A model generated the notes under the pieces. It had not been told where the DNA came from. It saw only the letters and a list, made by a program, of their open reading frames with translations, and did no database searches. From Microtetraspora sp. NBRC 13810 (lineage in GTDB: Bacteria > Actinomycetota > Actinomycetes > Streptosporangiales > Streptosporangiaceae): a stretch of 64,000 bases of DNA. Below are positions 18,471 to 25,304 of this stretch, piece after piece (position 1 is the stretch's first letter; each line of letters starts with the position of its first letter). The translations under genes were made by a program, and so were the position numbers. The stretch lies in the NCBI RefSeq assembly GCF_030268685.1, contig NZ_BSRQ01000002.1, positions 124,001-188,000 of the forward strand, read 5' to 3'.

Positions 18471-19092
18471 CCCCGGCGCCGGCGTCCCCGCGCGACGGCC
18501 AGGACCCCCGAGGCGTTCATGCTCTCCCGGTAGACCGCGGTGCCGGCGCTGCCCAGGATCGCCACCCCCAGCGCGATGCCCAGTTCGCTGCTGGTCTCGC
18601 CGAGCGCCGACGCCGCGCCCGTCTTCTCCGGCGGGGCCGCGCCCACGATCAGGTCGGTGCCCAGCGCGCCGACCGGGCCTGCGCCCACGTAGACGAGGAA
18701 GAACGCGGCCAGCAGCACCGCCGTCCCGGCTCCCGCCTGCGTCATCAGCAGGTACCCGAGCGCGCACACCGCGAACGCGCCCGCCAGAACGTGACCCGGC
18801 CGGATCCGCCGCGCGAGCAACGGCGCCGTCAGCGACGTCACGATCAGGCCGGCCGCCGGGGGCAGCAGCCACAGCCCCGCCTCCATCGGCGGCAGGCCCG
18901 CCACCAGCTGGAGGTACTGCGTGACGAACAGGTAGACGCCGCCGGTGGTCAGCAGGCTGACCAGCGTGATCGCCAGGGCGCCCCGGAAGGACCGGTTGCC
19001 GAACAGCGTCAGGTCGAGCAACGGGTCGGCCAGCCGCCGCTGCCTGCGCACGAAGGCCACCCCGGCCACGAGCCCGGCGGCCAGCGCGGGGT
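18434..19092 (-). pseudogene. Truncated DHA2-type MFS transporter remnant
   Basis: The frame encodes only the second half of a 14-TM drug exporter. Recognisable sequence starts at ALAAGLVAGVAFV (about 19092) and includes LFGNRSFRGAL, TQYLQLVAGLPPMEAGLW, TDLIVGAAPPEKTGAASALGETSSELG and AVYRES. It then breaks off into Arg-rich noise at the hairpin. The same blocks occur in order in the intact exporter at 32978-34561 (for example TDLIVGSAPPEKAGSASSLSETSGELS). About seven N-terminal helices and the C-terminal part are missing. The upstream frame is not MFS but runs antisense into a SARP fragment, so this is a degraded gene. Confidence 0.82.
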
Positions 19093-19195
19093 GCTCGGAC
19101 CGCTCGCGGTGTGGACGGATGACGGCGACGCGGTCCGGGTCCCCGAGGCCAAGGTGCGCGCACTCCTGGCCTGCCTGCCGGTTCGCGGCGTCGCT
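19085..19195 (+). pseudogene. 5' fragment of a SARP (BTAD-type) regulator gene
   Basis: The + strand reads RGVLGPLAVWTDDGDAVRVP followed by EAKVRALLACLPVRG. This matches position for position the start of the intact AfsR-like protein at 34694-37891 (RFGVLGPFVVTTDTGEPVAIP, then GLKVRALLAALLARE). The similarity stops after ~35 codons and no start codon is in place. It abuts the MFS remnant head to head at about 19085-19092. It is a decayed copy of the regulator type, not an expressed gene. Confidence 0.75.
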
Positions 19196-19250
19196 GGACG
19201 TGGCCGGGTCCTGGCGGGCCCCCGGACCGGGCGGCGTAACACCCGAGGAG

Positions 19251-19327
19251 GGCGGGCTCATCGCTGGGCGCGGCCGTGGCCATCGGTTGGGCCACGTATC
19301 GCGTGCCCAACGCGAAGTGAGCCCGCC
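19251..19327. repeat. 77-bp imperfect palindrome, highly structured
   Basis: Outer arms GGCGGGCTCA (19251-19260) and TGAGCCCGCC (19318-19327) are perfect. Inside, TGGGC/GCCCA and CGTGGCC/GGCCACG also pair, giving one long stem with small bulges. No gene is seen in 19196-19435. It could be a terminator, a small structured RNA or the remains of a small mobile element beside the decayed MFS/SARP junction. Confidence 0.55.
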
Positions 19328-19435
19328 GGGCGGTAGAAGGCCCCGCCGCTCCGTCCCTCCCGGATGGAACCAAGCAGCGGGGCTGTGGGGCCTCGGCGGG
19401 AGCCGGCCCGGAGAGCGCGGCCCCCGCCGAGGGCC

Positions 19436-19705
19436 TCATGGGCGGGCGCAGTGGTTCAGCGCTCCGCGGCGGCGTTCGAGGATCTCGTCCTGCTCGTCGA
19501 GGCGTGTCGCGAGGTCGCGGAGCCGGCACCGGCCGATGGCGGCCCGAAGGCCCCGCCGGAGTTCGCGTTCGGTCACGCCACCGCACCGGACCGCCCACCA
19601 CACGCCGTCGTGGTCGATGTCCCATCCGGGGTAGAGGTTGCGGAGCGCCTCCAGCAGCCGCCCGTCGTCGTCCTGAGGCACCGAGGTGGCCTCGTCCGGG
19701 GTCAT
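19436..19705 (-). CDS. Small hypothetical protein of the XRE cassette
   Basis: An 89-residue protein from ATG 19705 (MTPDEATSVPQDDDGRLLEAL). It contains WDIDHDGVWWAVRCGGV and an Arg/Leu-rich C-terminal helix. The start overlaps the stop of the next gene upstream (4-bp ATGA-type overlap), so it is translationally coupled. No family recognised. It lies in a three-gene set divergent from an XRE regulator, an arrangement I associate with actinomycete regulator/small-protein cassettes. Confidence 0.7.
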   Translation of the reverse strand: MTPDEATSVPQDDDGRLLEALRNLYPGWDIDHDGVWWAVRCGGVTERELRRGLRAAIGRCRLRDLATRLDEQDEILERRRGALNHCARP

Positions 19706-20022
19706 CGCCGCTGTTCCGCGAAGCTCAGGACGTGGGCGATTCGCGCGGTGGTCTCGCGATCGTTGTCCACGGTGTCGATCGGCTCGTGCCAGGACCACCA
19801 GAACCGCCATACGTCGGCGAGGCCAGGCCCGGCGTAGACGGTCTCGGTCAGCTGCCGCGCGGCGGGGTTGGTCACCACGAGGTGCGGCATCCGGCCGTCG
19901 GCCTTCACTCCGGCTTCGAGGCCGCGGTCCTTGAGGAGCACCGCCAGGCGGGTCAGGTGGGCGATGGCGGTCGTCCTGCGGGCGAGTGCCACGAGCGGGC
20001 GCGGCGCCGGCTGGTGGCTCAC
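19702..20022 (-). CDS. Hypothetical protein of the XRE cassette
   Basis: A 106-residue protein (MSHQPAPRPLVALARRTTAI) with a mid-region WRFWWSWHEPIDTVDNDRETTARIAHVLSF that looks like an amphipathic, Trp-rich fold. It overlaps both neighbours by 4 bp, so all three small genes form one coupled operon. No domain recognised and no membrane segment. Confidence 0.7.
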   Translation of the reverse strand: MSHQPAPRPLVALARRTTAIAHLTRLAVLLKDRGLEAGVKADGRMPHLVVTNPAARQLTETVYAGPGLADVWRFWWSWHEPIDTVDNDRETTARIAHVLSFAEQRR

Positions 20023-20303
20023 CGGGCGTCCGCCTGGGCGCGAGGCCGGGGGACCATGGGGGTCATCGCGCGCATCTGCTGAGCGAGGTCCTCAGCCGTT
20101 CTGGCCCACAGCACGAGCGGTTCCGGAGTCGGCCCGGCGGCGATGGCGTAGAACCGGCGGCGGAAGAGGCTGTACATCACCAGCCACGCCGGGTGGCCGG
20201 CGTCGAGGCAGGCCGCGGCTTCCCGCTGTGCCTGGTCGTACCGTCCGCGGACGACCTTCGGGTGGGGATGCCCGCACGGGCACTCGGTCGTAAGGTTTGG
20301 CAT
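20019..20303 (-). CDS. Small hypothetical protein with N-terminal CPCGHPHP motif
   Basis: A 94-residue protein from ATG 20303 (MPNLTTECPCGHPHPKVVRG). The Cys-Pro-Cys-Gly-His motif may bind metal. The remainder (YDQAQREAAACLDAGHPAWLVMYSLFRRRFYAIAAGPTPEPLVLWARTAEDLAQQM) reads as a compact alpha/beta fold. It is the first gene of the three-gene operon, divergent from the XRE gene across 182 bp. Function unknown. Confidence 0.68.
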   Translation of the reverse strand: MPNLTTECPCGHPHPKVVRGRYDQAQREAAACLDAGHPAWLVMYSLFRRRFYAIAAGPTPEPLVLWARTAEDLAQQMRAMTPMVPRPRAQADAR

Positions 20304-20485
20304 TGGGTCGCACCTCCGTTGTGCGATCAAGGGACCCGCCGGACGTGACAGCGCTTCGGCGGGTTCCGCCGTTCTATGGCCCGGTCCTCCCGGGCACTGT
20401 CATATTGAGCGTGAGGTGGAGCGCGCACCAGAGGTTGGATGCCGGGGGGTGCGATCTCAGCAACGCTCAGCAAACGGGAGAAGGC

Positions 20486-21835
20486 ATGCCGCCACGTCCC
20501 CAGCCCGTGGATCCCGCCGCGTCACCGTGGCATTTGCTCGGCGCCGGTATCCGGCACTGGCGCGACGACGTACGGGGCATCAGTCAGCGCACCCTTGCGG
20601 AACAGGTCCACATCGACGACGCTCTCATCTCCCAGTACGAACGAGGGCTCGCCCGTCCGCATGCTGACACCGTCCGCCTGATCGACGAAGCCACCGGCGC
20701 GGGTGGACATCTCGTGGCGCTGCACAGGAACGCCCAAGAGATGGAACGCTTACGGGGCCTGCAATCTCAGAGGGTCCGTGCGGGTACGGTTGAAGCAGAA
20801 TCCGACTCATCTAGTGACGAGGAGGACGATATGGAGCGAAGGCGACTAATGCGGGATGCCGCAGTGGTCGCCGCCGTAGGGACGGTAGCGCCTCTGCTGA
20901 CGGCTTTAACCGATGCGTGGCAGGCATCCGAGTCGAGGATTGCCGGCGCGAGCGTATCTCAGTCCATGATCGACGACTGGGAAGATGCCGCTGACGTGCA
21001 TGCGAAAGCCGCACGCGTTGATCGACCGGATATCGTGCTCGCCGCACTAGCCGCGGACTTTGCCGACATGGCACCCCATCTCGCCCGCAAGCAACCGGAC
21101 GAGGTCCGGCGAGACTTGGCGCATGCCGCCGCCCGACATGCCGCGTTGATCGCGGGCAAGTGGGCAGACATGGCTAATCGCAGAGAAGCGCGCCGTTGGT
21201 GGATGAAGACGCGGACACTCATTGATGAGTCCGGAGACCACCTGCTAGCGTCGTGGCTTCGCAGTCGCGAAGCCTTGCACCGGCGTGGTGATCCGGCCGA
21301 GGACATGGGCGATGTCCTGAAAGTCGCCCAAGAGGCGCGCCGCCTGGCAGGCGAGCGGCCAAGCGCCGCGCTCGTGGCTGCCATGACCGCGGAAGCGAAG
21401 ACGCTTTCTGTCATGGGGCTCCACGAGGACGCGGTCCAGGCGTTACGAGCGGCAGAGAGGGTCTTTGACCAACTCCCGGCCATCCCCGGCGTATTCAGGA
21501 GCCTGAACGAACGCGGTTTGTGGTTCGATCGAAGCTTGGTCTACTCCCTTGCTGGCGATGTGAGCCATGCGACCGAGGCCCACGACCGCGCAGAGGAACT
21601 GTACCCGGCGGCAGACCAAGCCAGGCCGCGGATTCGACTGCACCGTGCCGCGCTGCACGCGCGGACAGATCCGGGTAGTGCCGCACAGGCGGCTGTCCAG
21701 GTCGTTTCTGACCTTCCTCCGGGGCGCTGGATCACCCGCTATTCGTCAGACGCTCAACTGGTGCTGGGGGCACTTCCGGAGAAGGCTCGCGCCTTGCCCG
21801 CCGCCCGAGAGCTGCGGGCGCTCACTTCCGCCTGA
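20486..21835 (+). CDS. XRE-family regulator with C-terminal TPR-like region
   Basis: A 449-residue protein from ATG 20486, preceded by GGGAG. The N-terminal Cro/C1-type helix-turn-helix covers residues ~15-70 (RGISQRTLAEQVHIDDALISQYERG). An acidic linker (ESDSSSDEEDD) is followed by helical repeats to the end, like TPR-containing actinomycete regulators. Codon use and base composition are clearly less GC-rich at 20760-21760 than in flanking genes (for example GACTTTGCCGACATGG, CTTTCTGTCATGG), a sign of lateral transfer. It probably controls the divergent small-gene operon. Confidence 0.85.
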   Translation: MPPRPQPVDPAASPWHLLGAGIRHWRDDVRGISQRTLAEQVHIDDALISQYERGLARPHADTVRLIDEATGAGGHLVALHRNAQEMERLRGLQSQRVRAGTVEAESDSSSDEEDDMERRRLMRDAAVVAAVGTVAPLLTALTDAWQASESRIAGASVSQSMIDDWEDAADVHAKAARVDRPDIVLAALAADFADMAPHLARKQPDEVRRDLAHAAARHAALIAGKWADMANRREARRWWMKTRTLIDESGDHLLASWLRSREALHRRGDPAEDMGDVLKVAQEARRLAGERPSAALVAAMTAEAKTLSVMGLHEDAVQALRAAERVFDQLPAIPGVFRSLNERGLWFDRSLVYSLAGDVSHATEAHDRAEELYPAADQARPRIRLHRAALHARTDPGSAAQAAVQVVSDLPPGRWITRYSSDAQLVLGALPEKARALPAARELRALTSA

Positions 21836-21883
21836 GCAGGGGGACGCCCCGCCGGTCGCCATTCGACCGGCGGGGCGTGTAAC

Positions 21884-22051
21884 TCAGAGCAGGGCGGGTG
21901 GCGTGGCGTGCAGCTCGGCGAGCCCGGATGGGTACGGGGTGTGGGCGAATACCAGGAAGCCGTAGAGGATGTCGACCGGGACCATGGGGCCGTCCTCGCC
22001 GCCGCGGTCCAGGCAAGCGCGGTCGTCGCGCTGTGCTTCGGTGAGGATCAT
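21884..22051 (-). CDS. Small hypothetical protein (55 aa)
   Basis: From ATG 22051: MILTEAQRDDRACLDRGGED, then GPMVPVDILYGFLVFAHTPY. The start overlaps the stop of the upstream frame (ATGA), which suggests coupling. Composition is protein-like, but no family is recognised. It lies convergent to the XRE gene and may be part of the same transferred cassette. Confidence 0.45.
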   Translation of the reverse strand: MILTEAQRDDRACLDRGGEDGPMVPVDILYGFLVFAHTPYPSGLAELHATPPALL

Positions 22052-22286
22052 CGGCCACTCTCCAACGTCGTGGCGGCGGCGCGCAGCGCGGCGGAGAAGT
22101 CGCCCACCTGGCGGAAGCCGAGACCGGCGAGCAGCCGTCCCCAGTCGTCGGCCTCGGCGGTGTTCAGCTCGATCAGGGACCGCGGCCGGCCGACGTGACG
22201 CAGACGCGGGCCCCGCCTTCGGGGACTTCAGGGACGAGGACTTCGCCGCGGCGGCCATCGCCCCCCTCCCCACAGCCGAACGCCAT
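22048..22286 (-). pseudogene. Probable frameshifted small gene
   Basis: Two consecutive frames together read like one protein. One frame from ATG 22286 gives GEVLVPEVPEGGARVCVTSAGRG and stops. The next frame continues with RSLIELNTAEADDWGRLLAG and ends in the ATGA overlap with the 55-aa gene. The second frame has no start codon after its upstream TGA. A single-base indel near 22175 would join them. It could also be two non-genes; confidence is low. Confidence 0.35.
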
Positions 22287-22340
22287 GACGTCAACCGCAT
22301 CATCATTCGACTCACCCCACTCTGTAGCACACAACACCAG

Positions 22341-22368
22341 CCACACCACACCACACCACACCACACCA
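22341..22368. repeat. CCACA pentanucleotide repeat
   Basis: About 5.6 copies of CCACA on the + strand (AT-richer than its surroundings). The whole interval 22290-22645 contains no convincing gene. Its other visible pattern is GGCGGGACCGGGCACGGCGCGGGAACC-like imperfect repeats near 22440-22490. Confidence 0.75.
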
Positions 22369-22645
22369 AGCCGCAACATAACACCGAGTCACGACGCGGC
22401 GCCAGGTCACGGTGTGGCACCGAATCGCGGCGCGGGAATCGGCGAGGCGGACCGGGCACGGCGCGGGAACCGGCGAGGCGGGACCCGGGGCATCCGGTCC
22501 GGTAGCCGGTTCCCTACCCGTCGGCACCGTGTGGTGGTCGTTGGGAGGCCGGTCCCGTGGGCCGTATTCGTCGGCCACCGTCGCGGGAGCCGTCCCGTGG
22601 CCGGTCTGGCGGGCCGTGTCCGCCCGTGCCCGGGGGGGCCAGGTG

Positions 22646-24217
22646 TCAGCCGGGCACCACGCGGGGTCTGGGGGGACCGGCGTCCGGCTCGCTCGTACGG
22701 CGGTGCCGTGCCACGGGGAGCGTGTCGTCGGGCTGCACGCGGGTGGACTCCAGCCAGGTGGCCGGCCGATCGATCGGGAGCGGGGCCGGCAGCCGTACCA
22801 CGGCCTGCGGGCCGACGTCGAGGCGGCGGGCGTCGTACACCCGAAGCTCGCACCGGGCGTGTCCGGCGTGCCAGGCGACGACCAGGATCCAGCCCGCCCC
22901 CTCCTCCGCGCAGCCGGGCTCGCCACCTGCGAGGGCGGGCGGCGGCACGCACCGCACGTCGGGCGCGAACACCGGCGGGCCCGTCCGCCAGCCCGGCTCC
23001 AGCCGGGATCCCTGCGCGTCGCCGGTGACGCGGTCATGGCGGACGACGGCGGCCCTGTCCCCCTCGCGCGTCACCCCGAACACGTAACGGTGCGCCCGGC
23101 CCTCCACCCGCGGGTCCACGACCCCCGCGACGACATCGGCCGCCCGACACGCCTCGCACATGCCCGCCGCCCGACACGCCTCGCACATGCCCGCCGCCCG
23201 ACACGCCTCGCACACGTCCGCCGCCCGACACGCCTCGCACACGTCCGCCGCCCGACACGCCTCGCACACGTCCGCCGCCCGACACGCCTCGCACACGTCC
23301 GCCGCCCGACACGTCTCGCGCATGTCGGCTGACTGGGACGTCTCGCGCACGGTGCCGGTCGCCGGGTCGAGGCGCCATCGACGGAGCTGCGAGCGGCCGG
23401 CGTCGTGCGGCGACGAGGTCTCGTCGGTGGAAGGGCGCGTCACGGCGTCGAGCACGATCTCGTCGCCGTCGTCGTAGGCGTTCACGACGTCGAGGCCGGG
23501 GCACAGGCCCTCGGCGAGCCAGGACGGCTCCGTCCAGCCGGTCGGCGACCGGGGCAGGAGGCCGACCCGCGCGGGCCGGTCCGGCCGCAGGACGTAGGGC
23601 GACCGGACTCCGACGAGTGCGGCGGCCCGGGAGTAGACGACGGGCGAGTCGACGATCACGACATAGCGGCGGGTGAGTGCGACGGCGTGCCCGAGCGGTG
23701 CGCCGTCGAGCGGGAAGGGGTCGGCGTGCACCACTGTGCCGTCCGCCCCGGCGATCAGGTGCTCGGCGTGACCGAGGCCGGGATAGGTGGCGACGGTGTG
23801 CCACAAGGACGACCCCGCCTCCCGCACCGGACGAGCGAAGGCGACGACCCCCGGCCCGTCGTCGCCCTTCCGCGAGGCACCGAATCCCGAGCCGTCGTGG
23901 CCCCTTCGTGGGGTGGTGTGCCACAGGGTGGGGGCCAGGGCCGGGATCGGTCCCAGGGGGCGGCTGCGATGCACGGGTAGCCGGTCACGGCACAGGAGGG
24001 CCGCCCCCGCCTGGAACCGGATGCCGGAGAAGACGTGCGGCCCTCGCAGGACGGAGTCGCCCGGCCCTCCCGCCGCGGGATGCGGCCCGGCCTGGAGGAA
24101 GCACCCTTCCAGACCGGCGGGAAGCTCGCCCTCGACGGGAAGCGAGACGCCCTCGCCCGAAGGGTCTCCCGGCGCGACTGCCGTCTTCGGATCGAGACCG
24201 CGGGTCCTGGCGGCCAT
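22646..24217 (-). CDS. Carotenoid oxygenase (RPE65/CCD family)-like protein with lost iron ligands
   Basis: A 523-residue protein from ATG 24217, with a GAAAGGGGG site upstream. Family blocks visible: HVFSGIRFQAG, GLGHAEHLIAGADGTVVHADPF (His 1), PLGHAVALTRRYVVIVDSPV (His 2), and DVVNAYDDGDEIVLDAV. In the third block the expected iron ligand of H-x-x-N-A-Y is Asp243 (23489-23491). In the C-terminal block the expected GFHGTW-type His is Pro485 (IDRPATW, 22763-22765). Two of four Fe(II) ligands are therefore missing. Residues ~295-365 are a DVCEACRAA nine-residue tandem repeat inserted into the propeller. The gene is divergent from a TetR gene. It is either inactive or has another role. Confidence 0.78.
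   Translation of the reverse strand: MAARTRGLDPKTAVAPGDPSGEGVSLPVEGELPAGLEGCFLQAGPHPAAGGPGDSVLRGPHVFSGIRFQAGAALLCRDRLPVHRSRPLGPIPALAPTLWHTTPRRGHDGSGFGASRKGDDGPGVVAFARPVREAGSSLWHTVATYPGLGHAEHLIAGADGTVVHADPFPLDGAPLGHAVALTRRYVVIVDSPVVYSRAAALVGVRSPYVLRPDRPARVGLLPRSPTGWTEPSWLAEGLCPGLDVVNAYDDGDEIVLDAVTRPSTDETSSPHDAGRSQLRRWRLDPATGTVRETSQSADMRETCRAADVCEACRAADVCEACRAADVCEACRAADVCEACRAAGMCEACRAAGMCEACRAADVVAGVVDPRVEGRAHRYVFGVTREGDRAAVVRHDRVTGDAQGSRLEPGWRTGPPVFAPDVRCVPPPALAGGEPGCAEEGAGWILVVAWHAGHARCELRVYDARRLDVGPQAVVRLPAPLPIDRPATWLESTRVQPDDTLPVARHRRTSEPDAGPPRPRVVPG
23141..23329 (-). repeat. 27-bp in-frame tandem repeat, seven copies
   Basis: Seven near-identical units (core CGCCCGACACGCCTCGCACA on +) inside the carotenoid-oxygenase-like gene. 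Each encodes nine residues, consensus DVCEACRAA on the minus strand, so the insert adds 14 cysteines in a Cys-x-x-Cys spacing. An eighth degenerate unit follows (to ~23350). Confidence 0.92.
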
Positions 24218-24243
24218 GGCGCGCCCCCTTTCGGGAGACCTCC

Positions 24244-24292
24244 GTTGCATAACGATGTTGTGCTAAGCGAAAAGATATCGGTGTTATGCAAC
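24244..24292. promoter_or_regulatory. Inverted repeat GTTGCATAAC / GTTATGCAAC in divergent promoter
   Basis: Perfect 10-bp inverted arms at 24244-24253 and 24283-24292, 29 bases apart, in an AT-rich stretch between the carotenoid-oxygenase-like gene and the TetR gene. The right arm ends 9 bp before the TetR ATG. Likely binding site of that TetR protein, controlling both genes. Confidence 0.75.
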
Positions 24293-24301
24293 ACTGTCAA
24301 T

Positions 24302-25108
24302 ATGAGCCCACGCCAACTGGACCCGGGGATCCGCACGGCACTCATCGACATCGCCGCCCGCCTCCTCACCGAAGAGGGGCCGCAGGCGCTCACCACGCGC
24401 CGCATCGCCACCGAGGCGGGCAGTTCGACGATGGCCGTCTACACCTATTTCGGCTCGATGAGCGAGCTGGTGCGCGAGATGGTGAACGAGGGCTTCGCAC
24501 GGCTCCAGCACCACCTCACACACGTCGAGCGCACCGACGACCCGGTCGCCGACATGGCCCTGCTGGGCCGGGCCTACCGGCACAACGCGCTGGCCAACCG
24601 CCGGCTCTACGCGGTGATGTTCGGCGGCTCGGCACCGGGCGGATTCTCCCTGACCGAGAACGACCGGCAGCACGGGCGCTACACGCTCGGCAACGTCGTC
24701 GAGTGCGCGGCGCGGTGCATCGAGGCGGGCCGGTTCCGCGCCACCGACGCGGAGATGGTGGCGCACCAGATGTGGACCGCGACCCACGGTCTCATCGCCC
24801 TCGAACTCGGCGGCTACCTGATCGAGCCGTACGACGCGGAGCGCTGCTTCGAGGCCCAGCTCGTGTCCCTCATGGTCGGCGCGGGCGACGAGCACGAGAG
24901 CGCCGAGGCGTCGGTGCGGGCCTCCAGGCGGCGCCTGGCGGACGAGGTGGCGTCGGCGCCGCCCGCGCTCGCGGAGAAGGCACCGGCGGAAAAGACGCCC
25001 GCGGAAAAAGCGACCGAGGAGAAGGCGCCCGCGGAGAAGGGACGGCTCAGGGGCGGGCGACGATCTTCCCGGCGGGCCTTCCGGGCGGACGGAACGGCCC
25101 AGAGGTGA
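24302..25108 (+). CDS. TetR-family regulator with Lys/Ala/Glu-rich tail
   Basis: A 268-residue protein from ATG 24302 (MSPRQLDPGIRTALIDIAAR). The helix-turn-helix is EGPQALTTRRIATEAGSSTMAVYTYFGSMSELVREMV in context (residues ~20-57). The C-terminal domain resembles TetR_C_13/WHG types. After residue ~215 comes a disordered tail of repeated AEKA/PAEKT units and a basic end (GGRRSSRRAFR), reminiscent of histone-like DNA-binding tails and unusual for TetR proteins. It probably represses the divergent carotenoid-oxygenase-like gene and itself through the inverted repeat next to its start. Confidence 0.85.
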   Translation: MSPRQLDPGIRTALIDIAARLLTEEGPQALTTRRIATEAGSSTMAVYTYFGSMSELVREMVNEGFARLQHHLTHVERTDDPVADMALLGRAYRHNALANRRLYAVMFGGSAPGGFSLTENDRQHGRYTLGNVVECAARCIEAGRFRATDAEMVAHQMWTATHGLIALELGGYLIEPYDAERCFEAQLVSLMVGAGDEHESAEASVRASRRRLADEVASAPPALAEKAPAEKTPAEKATEEKAPAEKGRLRGGRRSSRRAFRADGTAQR

Positions 25109-25128
25109 AGGCGGGAGACCACGCCCCC

Positions 25129-25255
25129 GGACCGCCGCTCACGCCGACGCGACGGTCCGCAGCCGTGGCACCGCCGCTCACGACGACGCGGGGGGTCGTG
25201 GCACCGCCGCTCACGCCCAACGCGGCGGTCCGCGGCCGTGGCACCGCCGCCCGAG
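25129..25255. repeat. Imperfect repeats GGCACCGCCGCTCACG
   Basis: Four to five imperfect copies of CACCGCCGCTCACGCC spaced ~40 bp apart between the TetR and carboxylase genes, which converge here. No gene in this 196-bp gap. Confidence 0.6.
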
Positions 25256-25304
25256 GGACGGGGGCGGGCGCCTCACGCCGGCCGGTCTCGGTGGGCGTGG
25301 AGTC

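Noticed and set aside
23141-23329. CRISPR-like regular repeats
   Set aside because: Units are contiguous 27-bp copies without spacers, in frame inside a protein-coding gene; no cas genes nearby.
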